This document shows, piece by piece, positions 42,364-52,388 of a DNA stretch of 64,000 nucleotides (positions within the stretch are counted from its first letter, which is position 1; each line of letters opens with the position of its first letter). The stretch covers positions 1 through 64,000 of the forward strand of contig CALQCC020000022.1 in assembly GCA_943328975.2 (NCBI GenBank), in the 5' to 3' direction. The notes below the pieces were generated by a model. It ran no database searches and was not told where the DNA came from. It saw only the letters and a list, made by a program, of their open reading frames with translations. The DNA comes from Bordetella parapertussis (GTDB lineage: Bacteria; Acidobacteriota; Terriglobia; Bryobacterales; Bryobacteraceae). A program made the position numbers and the translations under genes.

Positions 42364-43794
42364 CTACCAGTCCATTGCTAGCCGCGCGAAGGTGCGCACG
42401 GTGACGCCGGACGGACCCTTGGCCATGTAGGGTTTGGCTTCGTCGAGCCACGCGGTGCCGGCAATATCGAGGTGGACCCACGGGGTCTCGCCTGCAAACT
42501 CGCGCAGAAACCAGGCGGCGGAGATCGATCCACCCCAGCGGCCGCCGATGTTGGCGAGGTCGGCGAAGGAACTCTTGAGCAGCTCGCGATATTCTTCGTC
42601 GAGCGGCATCTGCCACATTTTTTCGCCTTCAGCTTTGCCGGCAGAGGAAACGCGCGCCATCATGGCGTCGTTGTTGGTGAAGGCTCCGATGTGGACGTAT
42701 CCCAAGGCCACGACGATGGCTCCGGTGAGCGTCGCGGCATCCACGAGGTGCGTGCAGCCGATGCGTTGTGCGTAAGTGATCGCGTCATTGAGGATGAGGC
42801 GGCCTTCGGCGTCGGTGTTGAGGACTTCGATGGTCTTGCCGGAGAGCGAGGTCACGATGTCGCCGGGACGCTGGGCTTTGCCGTTGATGTGGTTCTCGAC
42901 GGTGGGGACCAGCGCGGTCACGGGGATCGAAGGCTTGAGGCGGGCGATGGCGCGCATGGCTCCGATGACGGCTGCGCCGCCGGCCATGTCGTACTTCATC
43001 TTCTCCATGCCGTCGGAGGGCTTGATGGAAACGCCGCCGGTATCGAACGTCACGCCTTTGCCCACTAGTCCAAGATGGTCCTTCGATGCGGAGGGAGCGT
43101 CCGGGGTGTAGCGCAGGATGATAAGGTACGGCGGTTCGGAGCTGCCCATGGCGACGCCCAGCAGTGAGCCCATGCCGAGTTGCTTCATGCGGTCCTGGTC
43201 GAGGATCTCGCATTCCAGGCCAGATTCGGCGGCCATGGCGCGGGCGCGGTCGGCGAGAACGCCGGGGGTGAGGATGTTGGCCGGTTCGTTGACCAGTTCA
43301 CGGGTGAAGTTCTGCGACTCGGCTAGGATGACGCCACGAGCCACGGCGGCGCGCACGGATTCGTCGGCGATGATGGCGAACGTGTCCAGCGACTTCGATT
43401 CTTTGGTGCTCTTATGCAAGTCGCACTCGAAATTTCCCAGCAGCGCGCCTTCGGCTGCGGCTTCGGCGTCGCCGGCGAGTAGCCACGCGAGCTTCTTCAC
43501 GCCCTTGGCTTTCAGTGTGCGCACAGTGGAGCCTACGGCTCGGCGCAAGGAGGAGGCGTCGAACTGCGCGCGCTTGCCGCCACCTATTAAGACCAGACGC
43601 TTGGCGGCAAACCCTGTGGGCAAGTGCGAGATCGCCACTTCGCCGGACTTACCGGTAAACTCGCCGGAGGCTTTCAGCTCGGCTAGCCACGCGGCCGGGA
43701 CTTCGGCGGGGGCGGCATCTTCTTCACACAACAACAAACAAGCCGCGTCAGCTTCGACGCGGCTCAGGGGTTGACTTACGATTTCTACGTTCAA
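42364..43794 (-). CDS. pepA: Leucyl (cytosol) aminopeptidase, M17
   Basis: I place the start at TTG 43794 (reads MNVEIVSQPLS), which has AGGAGA at the right distance; upstream ATGs fall beyond a strong hairpin and give non-homologous sequence. The 476-residue protein carries GKGVTFDTGGVSIKPS, the metal-binding KMKYDMAGGAAV and the M17 signature NTDAEGRL. It is a hexameric two-metal enzyme releasing N-terminal residues. It runs into the channel gene 6 bp downstream. Confidence 0.93.
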   Translation of the reverse strand: MNVEIVSQPLSRVEADAACLLLCEEDAAPAEVPAAWLAELKASGEFTGKSGEVAISHLPTGFAAKRLVLIGGGKRAQFDASSLRRAVGSTVRTLKAKGVKKLAWLLAGDAEAAAEGALLGNFECDLHKSTKESKSLDTFAIIADESVRAAVARGVILAESQNFTRELVNEPANILTPGVLADRARAMAAESGLECEILDQDRMKQLGMGSLLGVAMGSSEPPYLIILRYTPDAPSASKDHLGLVGKGVTFDTGGVSIKPSDGMEKMKYDMAGGAAVIGAMRAIARLKPSIPVTALVPTVENHINGKAQRPGDIVTSLSGKTIEVLNTDAEGRLILNDAITYAQRIGCTHLVDAATLTGAIVVALGYVHIGAFTNNDAMMARVSSAGKAEGEKMWQMPLDEEYRELLKSSFADLANIGGRWGGSISAAWFLREFAGETPWVHLDIAGTAWLDEAKPYMAKGPSGVTVRTFARLAMDW

Positions 43795-43805
43795 ACTGTC
43801 TCCTA

Positions 43806-43830
43806 GTGGGGCGGGCAATGCCCACCCCAC
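43806..43830. repeat. G/C-rich hairpin between metallo-hydrolase and pepA
   Basis: GTGGGGCGGGC (43806-43816) pairs with GCCCACCCCAC (43820-43830) over 11 positions with one mismatch and a 3-nt loop. It follows the metallo-hydrolase stop and precedes pepA on the same strand. It may weaken read-through or stabilise the upstream mRNA end. Confidence 0.6.
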
Positions 43831-43855
43831 CATATTACTTACTTGCGAGGGCGAC

Positions 43856-44752
43856 TTACTTGGCCTTCTGCAAGTCGGCCCAGAAACCGTCCAGGCGCTG
43901 CGCGTAGCTGGCGGTAGCGAACGGCGCCAAGTCATCGACCTTGATGGCCGCGACCAGCGCTTCCTTCGCGGTGCCCTTGCGGACTTCGGCGAGGGCGCGG
44001 TCCACGAAGGTCTTCCATTTTTGGCCGTATTCGGCAACCTGCGCTTTGGTCATGGGATCGCCATGGCCGGGGATCAGGGTATCGAAATCCAGTTTCAAAA
44101 CTTCGTCGACTGCCTTCACCCAATTCACGACGCTGCCGCCGTTGGCGAAGTCGCAGTTGGGGGCGTTGTTCACGATCATGTCTCCGGCGTGGACCACGCG
44201 GAGGTCGGGGAAGTAGACAACGGTGTCGCCGCTGGTGTGGGTGGGGCCGTAGTTGTGCAGCTCGATCTTCGCGTTACCCATGGTGATGGTTTGGTCTTTG
44301 GCGAAGGTTTTATCCGGCGCGCCGACTTTGGCACCGTTGGTAACGTAGGTGGCCGTGAGGGCCTTTTCGCCTTCGTGCGCCCACACAGGTACGCCGTCGC
44401 GAATGAAGCTGGCAGTGTTGCCGCTGTGATCCTGATGGACGTGGGTCACGGCCGCGCCTTTGATGGGCTGCGGGGTTACAGTCTTGATCAGCGCGATCAA
44501 CTGGGTGTAGTTCTCTTCGCCCATGTTCTTGGTGTCGGCCACGAACACGCCGTCGTTGCCGACGCGGACGGAGGTGTTGCCTCCCAGTCCGACAATCTCG
44601 TACAAGCCGGGCTTGATCTGGGTGATGGTCGGAGGCGGAGCGGCTTTGCCTTTGCCTCCACCGGCGGGAGCGGGGGCTTGAGCCGATAACATCATGGCCG
44701 CGGCGGCAAGGGCAGCGAGCGGGGTAGCGACGACAAAAATCTTACGCAACAT
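43856..44752 (-). CDS. Exported metallo-beta-lactamase-fold hydrolase, second copy
   Basis: The 298-residue protein has a signal peptide (LAALAAAAMMLSAQA) and a short Gly/Lys/Pro linker. The zinc motif THVHQDHSGNT is followed by GPTHTSGDTVVY, HAGDMIV and IPGHGDPMT. In the first ligand set it has HVH where its paralogue at 4850-5698 has HHH, so the metal-site geometry is otherwise kept. Substrate unknown. Confidence 0.87.
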   Translation of the reverse strand: MLRKIFVVATPLAALAAAAMMLSAQAPAPAGGGKGKAAPPPTITQIKPGLYEIVGLGGNTSVRVGNDGVFVADTKNMGEENYTQLIALIKTVTPQPIKGAAVTHVHQDHSGNTASFIRDGVPVWAHEGEKALTATYVTNGAKVGAPDKTFAKDQTITMGNAKIELHNYGPTHTSGDTVVYFPDLRVVHAGDMIVNNAPNCDFANGGSVVNWVKAVDEVLKLDFDTLIPGHGDPMTKAQVAEYGQKWKTFVDRALAEVRKGTAKEALVAAIKVDDLAPFATASYAQRLDGFWADLQKAK

Positions 44753-44915
44753 AAATTCTCCTGGAGTGAAGCCGGGAGACCGTTCTCCCGATAATTCTTG
44801 ACTGAGTATACCGAACCTCGGCCGATATAGGTACGGGAGGGTGCCGCGTATGGAAGCCCTTGAGCAAGCGGTGTTTACACGTCTGTAACAGAGTATTGAT
44901 TATTTTGTCACGCTA

Positions 44916-44944
44916 TTGTAATTTTCCGAGATTGCCCCTATTAT
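44916..44944 (+). promoter_or_regulatory. Candidate sigma-70-type promoter for the aspartic protease gene
   Basis: TTGTAA (44916-44921) and TATTAT (44939-44944) are 17 bp apart in an AT-rich patch, 25 bp before the gene start. The 216-bp region (44753-44968) otherwise holds only divergent leader sequence. Confidence 0.45.
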
Positions 44945-44968
44945 TAGGTCGGGATCGGAGGGCGGCCA

Positions 44969-45808
44969 ATGACTTGGTTACGGTGGACACTCGCGGCAAT
45001 GTTGCCCTGCGCGTCCTGTTTCGCTGCCGACGGCGGTGAGAAACTCACGCTGCGGCAGGGATTTCCCTTCGTCGACGTCACGATCAACGGTCGTGGACCC
45101 TTTCACATGCTGGTCGATACCGGAGCCAACGCCAGCCTGCTGACCCCACAGGCCGCTCGGCGGGCGGAACTGGAGTTCGATCACCGGGTCATCCTGACCA
45201 CGCTAGCAGGGGAGAAGATCGTTCCTGGAGCCTCTGCGAATTTGATCCAAGTGGGGGACGCGGAGGAATCAGGACTGGCGATTTTGGCTCTGGATCTGCC
45301 TGAGGTCCGTTCGCTGTCGCGCGACGCCGATGGCGTCCTGGGACAGAGTTTTCTGGCGCGCAACGCGTACTTACTGGACTTCCAGAACAAGCGACTGTGG
45401 CTGGGCGCGGCGGCAACCGAACAAGCTTTTCGCCTGCCGAACGCCGTCACCGCGAGCAGTTCCAGGGGTCGAACGGTATTGCCTGTCGCGCTGGACCCGG
45501 ACGGATCCGTCTGGCAACTCGCGCTGGATAGCGGCTCCACCAATTTGGTGGTGGATTGCAGTGCCCGCTGCCCTCGCGCCTGGGGCGTGGAGCGGGACAG
45601 TCGCTTGGTGACGCACACAGGCGAAAGGGCGGTCCTGCGGGGAACGCTGCGCCAGGTCGCTTTGGGCGGCTCGAAGTTGGCCTCCACCGAAGCGGTGCTA
45701 CTGGAAGGCGTGGCGGCGGAAGGCTGGGACGACGGACTGCTGCCTGCGCGATGGTTTTCGGCGTTCTACGTGGACGGGAAAACCGTCCGTTTCGCACCGG
45801 CGCGCTAG
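44969..45808 (+). CDS. Exported two-lobed aspartic protease
   Basis: The 279-residue protein has a signal peptide (1-20). Two pepsin/retropepsin-like lobes lie in one chain: lobe 1 (about 28-150) with LVDTGANASLL and the flanking VLGQSFLARN, lobe 2 (about 165-279) with ALDSGSTNLVV. Each lobe supplies one catalytic Asp. Bacterial retropepsin-like proteins usually have one lobe and dimerise, so this resembles a minimal bilobal enzyme. Its target is unknown. AGG-rich GGATCGGAGGG precedes the ATG. Confidence 0.8.
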   Translation: MTWLRWTLAAMLPCASCFAADGGEKLTLRQGFPFVDVTINGRGPFHMLVDTGANASLLTPQAARRAELEFDHRVILTTLAGEKIVPGASANLIQVGDAEESGLAILALDLPEVRSLSRDADGVLGQSFLARNAYLLDFQNKRLWLGAAATEQAFRLPNAVTASSSRGRTVLPVALDPDGSVWQLALDSGSTNLVVDCSARCPRAWGVERDSRLVTHTGERAVLRGTLRQVALGGSKLASTEAVLLEGVAAEGWDDGLLPARWFSAFYVDGKTVRFAPAR

Positions 45809-45822
45809 CCAGAACCGATTGA

Positions 45823-46296
45823 CTACCGGCGACGGCTCATCGCGGCGCGGGCTTCATTTTCCATCTCGCGATTGCGTTCGGATTCGCGTTTATCGTGCAG
45901 TTTCTTGCCTTTACCGACGGCAAGCTCCACTTTCACCAGTCCGTGTTTGAGGTAGAGTTTGGTGGGGACGATGGTGAGTCCCTTTTCGCGGATAATCTCG
46001 TGGAGTTTCTTGATCTCCGACTTGTGGAGCAGGAGTTTGCGGCGGCGAACCGGCTCGTGGTTCATGATGTTGCCGTGGGAATACTGCCCGATGTGGGCGT
46101 TCATGAGCCACGCCTCGCCGTTGATGACTTCCCCGAAGGCGTCCTTGAGCTGGATTTTGCCGTCGCGGGCGGATTTGACCTCAGTCCCGGAGAGGACCAA
46201 GCCGGCTTCCATGCGGTCGGAGAGCGTGTACAGGTGGCTCGCCTGACGGTTGTCCGACAGGATCTTGATGCCCTCTGCTCTTTTTTTGTTCTCCAC
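45823..46296 (-). CDS. smpB: SsrA-binding protein SmpB
   Basis: GTG 46296 ([12 protein letters not shown]) gives 157 residues, the usual length; an ATG 19 codons upstream exists. SmpB features are [35 protein letters not shown] and the basic C-terminal tail [11 protein letters not shown]. It carries tmRNA to stalled ribosomes. No tmRNA gene is visible in this window. It is convergent with the aspartic protease gene. Confidence 0.95.
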   Translation of the reverse strand: MENKKRAEGIKILSDNRQASHLYTLSDRMEAGLVLSGTEVKSARDGKIQLKDAFGEVINGEAWLMNAHIGQYSHGNIMNHEPVRRRKLLLHKSEIKKLHEIIREKGLTIVPTKLYLKHGLVKVELAVGKGKKLHDKRESERNREMENEARAAMSRRR

Positions 46297-46380
46297 GCTA
46301 GCAACCCGAATACCGTCAATCACTTGTGACGGCCTACGTGGGCAGTATAACACGGCGGCCTGCGCAATCCGGCTAAAACA

Positions 46381-48756
46381 ATGAAGCTACAACAGTTACG
46401 TGGATTTTTCGCGGTGGTACTGGCGGCCTCCCTGGCTCTAGGACCGGTAGTTCCCGCTGCACACGCGAAGACCAAAAAGGGCGACAAGCTGCAAAAGCAG
46501 GCGCAGGCTGCGGAGGCGAAGAACCAGTGGGACCTCGCGGCCGACCTGTATACGCAGGCGGTGGATGAAGATCCCAGGGATGCCGGGTACCTGATCGGGA
46601 TGCGTCGGTCGCGTTTTGCGGCGGGCATGGAACTAGTGGAAAAGGCTCGGGTGTTGCGCAGCCAGGGAAACACAGCGGAGGCGATCGCGGATTTTCAGCG
46701 CGCCATCCTGATGGATCCTTCTTCGGCAATCGCGATGCAGGAATTGAAGCGCACGCAGGAAATGATGGCGCTGCCTGCAGCCAATCCGGGGCAGGCGAAC
46801 CTGACGCCGTCCGAGCGGGCACAGAAAGATTCCGCGGATCGATCCGCATCGTTGATGGGATTGCCGGAATTGAATCCGCCGGTGCGCAAGGTAGGTCCGC
46901 TAAAGATGAACAACCAGCCGATCAATATTCTCTACAACACGGTGGCGGGAATCGCGGGCGTGGCAGTGGTGTGGGATTCCACTTGGACGCGTCCAACGCG
47001 CGGCTTCGACGTGGATCTGCCGGAGATGGGCGTGGAGCAGGCGTTTGAGTATCTAGGACTGGTGACGCGGACGTATTGGAAGGTTCTGACACCGACCACG
47101 ATTTTCGTGACCGAGGAAAGCGCCAACAAGCGGCGCGACTACACCGACAACGTGGTGAAAACGTTCTTCGTGACCAACGCGGCTACGGCGCAGGAGTTCA
47201 ACGAAATCCAGACGGCGGTGCGCACCATCACCGACATCCGGCGCGTGTATCCATATGTGGCGCAGAAGGCAATTGTGGTTCGCGGCGATGCGGACGCTGT
47301 GGCGTTGGCGGAGAAACTGATCCGGGATCTGGACAAGCCCAAGGCTGAGGTCGTGATCGACGTCATCATCATGGAAGCGAATTCGGCGCGGACGCGGGAT
47401 TTGGCGGCTACCATCGCCAGCGCGACTGGGACCACGGGTCTCAATTTGGGCGCGGCCTTTAATCCTCGGGCGTCGATTACGCGAGCGGCAGGAGCCGCGA
47501 CTACCGCCAGTACGTCGATTCCGTTCTCAAATCTGGGACGGCTTTCGACGGCGGACTTCAGTACGACGCTGCCGGGCGCGCTGTTGCAAGCGATGCTCAA
47601 TGACAGCCGGACGAAGGTACTCAACAATCCGCAGTTACGGGCTTCCGATGGGCAGAAGGCGCGCCTGGAAATCGGCGACCGCATCCCCATCGCCAGCGGT
47701 AGCTTTCAGACTGGCGTCACCGGAGCCAGCGGCGTGGGCGTCAACACCACGTTTCAATTCCAACCGGTCGGTGTGATTGTGGACGTTACGCCGCAGGTGC
47801 ATTCCACTAGCGAAGTCACGCTCCACGTGGAGCTGGAAGTTTCCAACGTGAAGAGCTACATCGACGTGGGCAGCATCAAGCAGCCCATCGTCGGCCAGAA
47901 CAAGTCGACCGCGGATCTCCGCTTGCGCGAAGGCGAAGTGAATATCCTGGCGGGGCTGACACGGCAGCAGGATACGGAAAGCGTCAACGGGATTCCGGGT
48001 TTGGTGGACATTCCGGTGCTGGGCAAGATCTTCTTCGGCAACTCGCACGTGGAGAAAGATCGCGGCGACTTGATGATCGCGCTGATTCCGCATATCGTGC
48101 GGTCGCCTGATTATTCGCCGGAGAATTTGCGTGGCATCTCGGCGGGTGTGGATCAACAGTTGAAGTTGACGTATGCTCCCAAGCCAGAGGCCGACAGGCC
48201 GCAGTCGCTGCAGAGCATCGTGAGTCCGGGCACAGGCGTGGCGGTGGGAGCTCCCGCTCCGGTGCAATCGGCCGCTCCGGTTCCTACGGCTCCTAAGCCT
48301 GGATTGCCGCCGGCGACAGCGCCGCCACCTCCGGGTCCGGGAGCGCGCGTGACCTTTAATCCGGGCGTGATTGCGGTCCCGGCCAATGCTCCGTTCACCG
48401 TGAACGTGCAGGTGGAGAACGCTGCGAATGCGGCTTCGGTAACGCCTCTGCGGGTGAGCTGGGATCCTGCACTGCTGCGGTTGAACGATATTGCTCCGGG
48501 AGAATTCTTGTCGCGTGATGGAGGCCGGGTGACGTCGGTCAAGGATATTCGCAATGATTCGGGTCAAGCAACACTCACCGTGTCGCGGGCTGCTGGATCG
48601 GCGGGCGTGAACGGTTCGGGCTCAGTGGCGACGCTGACGTTCGTAGCGTTGGCTCCGGGGTCGGGGCGAGTTACGGTTACGGAGATGGGGTTGATGGACA
48701 CGCAGAATCGCGCGACCACGGTAGCGTTGAGCGCGGTACCGGTGGCCATACAGTAA
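46381..48756 (+). CDS. Secretin-family outer-membrane protein with C-terminal cohesin domain
   Basis: The 791-residue protein has a signal peptide (1-29), an N-terminal TPR segment (about 35-125) and secretin N-domains (about 175-320). The secretin beta-barrel region (about 395-575) contains [10 protein letters not shown] and IALIPHIV. A Pro/Ala linker (603-654) and a cohesin-like beta domain (655-791, [20 protein letters not shown]) follow. It belongs to the GspD/PilQ family and should form an export pore. A cohesin tail is not part of classical GspD. Two pseudopilin genes follow directly. Confidence 0.88.
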   Translation: MKLQQLRGFFAVVLAASLALGPVVPAAHAKTKKGDKLQKQAQAAEAKNQWDLAADLYTQAVDEDPRDAGYLIGMRRSRFAAGMELVEKARVLRSQGNTAEAIADFQRAILMDPSSAIAMQELKRTQEMMALPAANPGQANLTPSERAQKDSADRSASLMGLPELNPPVRKVGPLKMNNQPINILYNTVAGIAGVAVVWDSTWTRPTRGFDVDLPEMGVEQAFEYLGLVTRTYWKVLTPTTIFVTEESANKRRDYTDNVVKTFFVTNAATAQEFNEIQTAVRTITDIRRVYPYVAQKAIVVRGDADAVALAEKLIRDLDKPKAEVVIDVIIMEANSARTRDLAATIASATGTTGLNLGAAFNPRASITRAAGAATTASTSIPFSNLGRLSTADFSTTLPGALLQAMLNDSRTKVLNNPQLRASDGQKARLEIGDRIPIASGSFQTGVTGASGVGVNTTFQFQPVGVIVDVTPQVHSTSEVTLHVELEVSNVKSYIDVGSIKQPIVGQNKSTADLRLREGEVNILAGLTRQQDTESVNGIPGLVDIPVLGKIFFGNSHVEKDRGDLMIALIPHIVRSPDYSPENLRGISAGVDQQLKLTYAPKPEADRPQSLQSIVSPGTGVAVGAPAPVQSAAPVPTAPKPGLPPATAPPPPGPGARVTFNPGVIAVPANAPFTVNVQVENAANAASVTPLRVSWDPALLRLNDIAPGEFLSRDGGRVTSVKDIRNDSGQATLTVSRAAGSAGVNGSGSVATLTFVALAPGSGRVTVTEMGLMDTQNRATTVALSAVPVAIQ

Positions 48757-48760
48757 AGCA

Positions 48761-49228
48761 ATGAAACGCAGACAATCACAGCGCGGGATGACGTTGGTCG
48801 AGCTTATAGCGGCCTTCACTATTCTTGCCTTGCTGTCGGCGATGTCTGTTCCCCTGATGGCGTACAAAGTGCGGCGCGACAAGGAGCGCGATTTACGCTA
48901 CGCGCTGCGCGAGATTCATCGGGCGATCGACATGTACAAAGATGCGGCCACCAGTGGGGCGTTCCAGGTAAAGGTGGGCACCGAAGGCTACCCCGAAACG
49001 CTGGAGATGCTGGTGGAGGGAGTGGTCGCCAGTGGACGGACCGACGGTAGCAAACTGAAGTTCCTGCGCAAGATTCCGAAGGACCCCATGACCAATTCCT
49101 ACGACTGGGGCATGCGCAGCATGAAGGACGACCCGAAGAGCCAGAGCTGGGGCGGAGACAATGTTTTCTCGGTATACACGAAGAGTTATGAACGGGCAAG
49201 AGATGGCACACCCTACTCGGAGTGGTAG
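48761..49228 (+). CDS. Type II secretion/type IV pilin-like pseudopilin 1
   Basis: The 155-residue protein has a short basic leader (KRRQSQRG) cleaved before MTLVELIAAFTILALLS, with the conserved Glu at +5, then the hydrophobic N-terminal helix. The globular part ends in a GspG-like segment (IPKDPMTNSYDW) and the final residues YSEW. It is exported by prepilin peptidase processing and should assemble into a pseudopilus that works with the secretin. It starts 4 bp after that gene. Confidence 0.88.
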   Translation: MKRRQSQRGMTLVELIAAFTILALLSAMSVPLMAYKVRRDKERDLRYALREIHRAIDMYKDAATSGAFQVKVGTEGYPETLEMLVEGVVASGRTDGSKLKFLRKIPKDPMTNSYDWGMRSMKDDPKSQSWGGDNVFSVYTKSYERARDGTPYSEW

Positions 49229-49613
49229 GTTACGCGCGGGCTACACGCTGATCGAATTGATCATCGTCATGGCGATCATCTCGATCTTGATCTCCGTAGC
49301 CGTGCCGTTCTACACCAAGTCGATCCAACGCACCAAGGAGACGGTTCTCAAACAGAACCTCTTCAACCTGCGCACAGTGATCGACGAGTACACGTTCGAT
49401 AAGAAGGCCGCTCCGCAGCAGCTCGAAGATCTGGTGCGCGAAGGCTACCTGCGCGCGGTCCCTGTGGATCCGATCACCAGCAGCGACCGGACGTGGCGGG
49501 TGGTCATCGAGGACTCACTCACGTCGGTGGATCAAACGCAGCCGGGCATCTCCAACGTCCACAGCGGGTCGGACTTGAAGAGCCTTGAGGGCAACTCGTA
49601 TTCGGAGTGGTAG
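49203..49613 (+). CDS. Type II secretion/type IV pilin-like pseudopilin 2
   Basis: ATG 49203 gives a 136-residue protein with a 13-residue leader ending RAG before YTLIELIIVMAIISILIS (Tyr at +1, Glu at +5). An ATG at 49188 is also possible. Like its neighbour it has a GspG-type end (VDPITSSDRTWRV) and finishes in YSEW. It overlaps the first pseudopilin gene by 26 bp. The pair probably builds one pseudopilus with a major and a minor subunit. Confidence 0.88.
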   Translation: MAHPTRSGRLRAGYTLIELIIVMAIISILISVAVPFYTKSIQRTKETVLKQNLFNLRTVIDEYTFDKKAAPQQLEDLVREGYLRAVPVDPITSSDRTWRVVIEDSLTSVDQTQPGISNVHSGSDLKSLEGNSYSEW

Positions 49614-49615
49614 GT

Positions 49616-51052
49616 CTAGCGCGCCAGCGGTGCGACCGGACCGCCACCTTTGGTCCCGCCGAGCTTGGTGAGCAACGCCGCCGTCGATTCGTGGACGTCT
49701 TTGCGGCTGCCGTCGAATCCCCCGCTGCCGCCCGCTTCGCCCCGCGCGCTGTCTAGCGGCGTGTAGCCGTTGCGATCCTTCGCGTTCACGTTCGCGCCGT
49801 GTGCGGCCAGGTACGCGACCACTTTATCGAAGCCGAATTGCGAAGCCGCGTGCAGCGCAGTCTGGCCTTGGCCGTTGGCGGCGTTCACGTCGGCACCGGC
49901 CTTCATGCACAGTTCGATGGCTTCGATGGCTTCTTCTTCGGTCTTGAACCGACCGGTGGCGTCCTCTTCCTTGGTGCCCATGCCAGCGGCGGCCATCAGC
50001 GGAGTGATGCCGGCTCGGGTACCGATAGTCGCATCCGCCTTGGCAGCGAGCAGCACCTTCATCGCCGGGATATCGGCAGCTTTGGCGGCGCGCAGCAAAG
50101 GAGTAGTGCCAGCGGCGAGCATACTGTCTTGTCCGCGGTCGAGCTTGGCGCGGTAGGGTTGCTGCTTGGTCAACTGCGCATTGACGTTCGCACCCTTTTC
50201 CACCAGCTTGCCGATCAACGCGAGGCCACTCACTTCCTGTTCGATGATGCCGGGAGGCGGCGGGCGGTTGGACGCGGGGACCGTATTAAAATCGACGGCG
50301 GAGAACAGCGCGGTGCGGCCGGTATCGTCGGCCAAGTTGGGATTCGCTCCCTTGTCCAGCAGGTAGGCCGCGACGTCGAAGTGTCCATTGATGATCGCGA
50401 TGAGCGGCGCGCTCACGCCTCGGGGATCTTGCACGTTGAGGTCGGCTTTCGCGTCGGCCAGGGCTTGCACGCAGCCGAGGCAGCCTTCGCGGGCGGCGAA
50501 CATCAGCGGCGAGAGGCCACCATACGGGAGCCATTTCTCACGCGGCTCGGATGTATTTTGGCGCTCCCATTCATTGGCCTTGGACTTAGCATTGACGTCG
50601 GCTCCACGTTGAATGAGGAAGGCGACCATCGCGGGATGACGCTCCGCCGCGGCCCACATGAGCGCAGTCTCGGTGTGCCACGCTTCACGCGCGTCGACTT
50701 TGGCTCCCGCATCGAGAAGAACTTTCGCGGCGTCTACGTTGCCATTGCGTGCCACCGTCATCAATGCGGTCTCTTGCAGATTCGTCGTCGCATTCGGATC
50801 GACGCCTGCTTTCAGTAGAAGCTGTAACATCTCAGCGCTACCGTTCTGGGCAGCGAGGTAGAAGGGCGTCACGTTGTAGCGATTCGCGGCCTTGGGATTC
50901 GCTCCGGCCTTGAGCAGGCGGGCCGCGAGGTCGACATCATTGTTGCGCGCGGCCCAGTGGAGCGCGGTGGTGCCGTCGGGATCCACTGTATTGACGGGCG
51001 CTTTTTGGGCGAACGCGGAGGCAGCGAGAAGAAGGATGGTAAGTGCGCGCAT
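49616..51052 (-). CDS. Exported ankyrin-repeat protein
   Basis: The 478-residue protein has a signal peptide (about 1-15) and consists of about twelve ankyrin repeats (DGTTALHWAARNNDVDLAAR, GQTALHAASQFGFDKVVAYL, NGYTPLDSAR). Repeats include Gly/Pro-rich loops of variable length. It follows the DUF1552 gene by 4 bp on the same strand. Ankyrin proteins of this size next to DUF1552/DUF1592 genes are a recurring set in Acidobacteriota and Planctomycetota, so it may bind one of those proteins in the periplasm. Confidence 0.85.
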   Translation of the reverse strand: MRALTILLLAASAFAQKAPVNTVDPDGTTALHWAARNNDVDLAARLLKAGANPKAANRYNVTPFYLAAQNGSAEMLQLLLKAGVDPNATTNLQETALMTVARNGNVDAAKVLLDAGAKVDAREAWHTETALMWAAAERHPAMVAFLIQRGADVNAKSKANEWERQNTSEPREKWLPYGGLSPLMFAAREGCLGCVQALADAKADLNVQDPRGVSAPLIAIINGHFDVAAYLLDKGANPNLADDTGRTALFSAVDFNTVPASNRPPPPGIIEQEVSGLALIGKLVEKGANVNAQLTKQQPYRAKLDRGQDSMLAAGTTPLLRAAKAADIPAMKVLLAAKADATIGTRAGITPLMAAAGMGTKEEDATGRFKTEEEAIEAIELCMKAGADVNAANGQGQTALHAASQFGFDKVVAYLAAHGANVNAKDRNGYTPLDSARGEAGGSGGFDGSRKDVHESTAALLTKLGGTKGGGPVAPLAR

Positions 51053-51056
51053 GTGT

Positions 51057-52388
51057 TTAGGCTCCCGCGAGACGTCCGGTGGAATCGCCCAGCGATTCTA
51101 GTTCGATGCCGACCTTATCCAGCGTCGTCATCAAAAGGTTCGTCATCGGCGTGTGATCGTCGTACTTCAAGTGCCGCCCGCCCTTCATGCGTCCCTGGCC
51201 GCCGCCGATCAAAAGGTTCGGCAACGGGAAGTGGTTATGCGCGTTGCTGTTGCTCATATTGCTGCCGTAGAGCAGCACGGAATGGTCGAGCACGCTGCCA
51301 TCGCCATCCGGCGTGTTTTGCAACTTGGTGAGGAACTTGGTGAACAACGACAAGTGGTAGTTCTGAATCTTGATTAATTTCTCGATCTTGTCCCCACGAT
51401 TTTGGTGGTGCGAGGTCGCATGGTGGCCGTCAGGCACGCCGACTTGCGGATAGGTGCGATTGGAAACTTCGCGAGCCATCATGAACGTGAACACGCGCGT
51501 GATGTTGGCTTGATAGGCGACGGCGAGAAGATCGAACATCAACCCTACGTGATCCTCGTACGAATAGGGGATGCCGGCCGGCGTCTCCGGCACTTGCAGC
51601 GAGGGATCGGACGTCTGCGCGCTGGCGCGTTCGATGCGGCGCTCGATTTCCCGGATGTTCTCCATGTATTCGTCGAGCGTGACCTTGTCGGTGGAGCCGA
51701 GCGTCGATTGCAAACCCTTGGCCTCGCCGCGAATCGCGTCGAGAATGCTTTGGTCTTCTTTGCGGCGGGCGGAGCGCTGGGCGGCCGAACCGCCTTGTCC
51801 GAACATGCGCTCAAACACCTTGCGGGGATTGATCTCCATCGGCATCGGCGTGGTCGGCGTGCGCCACGACAGCGTGTTCATGTAGATGCAGCCGTAGTCG
51901 CGATCACAGGCTCCGATCAGCGCGGAGTAATCTTCAATGGCAACTTCCATTGAAGGCAGGACGGTGTCCTGTCCAATGTGTTGCGCCGCGATCTGGTCGG
52001 CCGTGACGCCGGCGAAGGCATCGACGCCTTGGGTGGGTTTCGGACGAACGCCGCTCAGCCACGTCGTCGGGCTTAGAGAGTGGACCGCGGTGGAATCGGC
52101 GGCGCGATGGCCCAGGCCACTAATCACATTGACGCGATCGCGGAACGGTTCCAGCGGCTTGAGGATGCGCGGAAATTCAAAGCCAGTGCCTTCGGTGGTG
52201 GGCGTCCATTGGTCCATAATGGCGCCGTGCGGCACGTAAACGAAGCCAACGCGTGAAGCTCCGGCACCGGCAGTCTTGCGGAGCAACGTCTGCGCGGGGA
52301 TCATCGAATCGAGCAGCGGCAGAGCGAGCGACACGCCCGCGGCCCGGAGAAATGTGCGACGAGGCAGATGCTTCTTCGTGATAAACAT
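51057..52388 (-). CDS. DUF1552 domain protein, Tat-exported
   Basis: The 443-residue protein has a twin-arginine leader (HLPRRTFLRAAGVSLALPLLD) and the DUF1552 body: YVPHGAIMDQW, GLGHRAAD, DRDYGCIYMNT and a C-terminal LLYGSNMSNSNAHNHFPLP. The fold is related to sulfatase/DUF1501-like proteins. The biochemical role is unknown. It pairs with the DUF1592 cytochrome gene at 52933-55371, from which it is separated by an opposite-strand gene. Confidence 0.9.
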   Translation of the reverse strand: MFITKKHLPRRTFLRAAGVSLALPLLDSMIPAQTLLRKTAGAGASRVGFVYVPHGAIMDQWTPTTEGTGFEFPRILKPLEPFRDRVNVISGLGHRAADSTAVHSLSPTTWLSGVRPKPTQGVDAFAGVTADQIAAQHIGQDTVLPSMEVAIEDYSALIGACDRDYGCIYMNTLSWRTPTTPMPMEINPRKVFERMFGQGGSAAQRSARRKEDQSILDAIRGEAKGLQSTLGSTDKVTLDEYMENIREIERRIERASAQTSDPSLQVPETPAGIPYSYEDHVGLMFDLLAVAYQANITRVFTFMMAREVSNRTYPQVGVPDGHHATSHHQNRGDKIEKLIKIQNYHLSLFTKFLTKLQNTPDGDGSVLDHSVLLYGSNMSNSNAHNHFPLPNLLIGGGQGRMKGGRHLKYDDHTPMTNLLMTTLDKVGIELESLGDSTGRLAGA

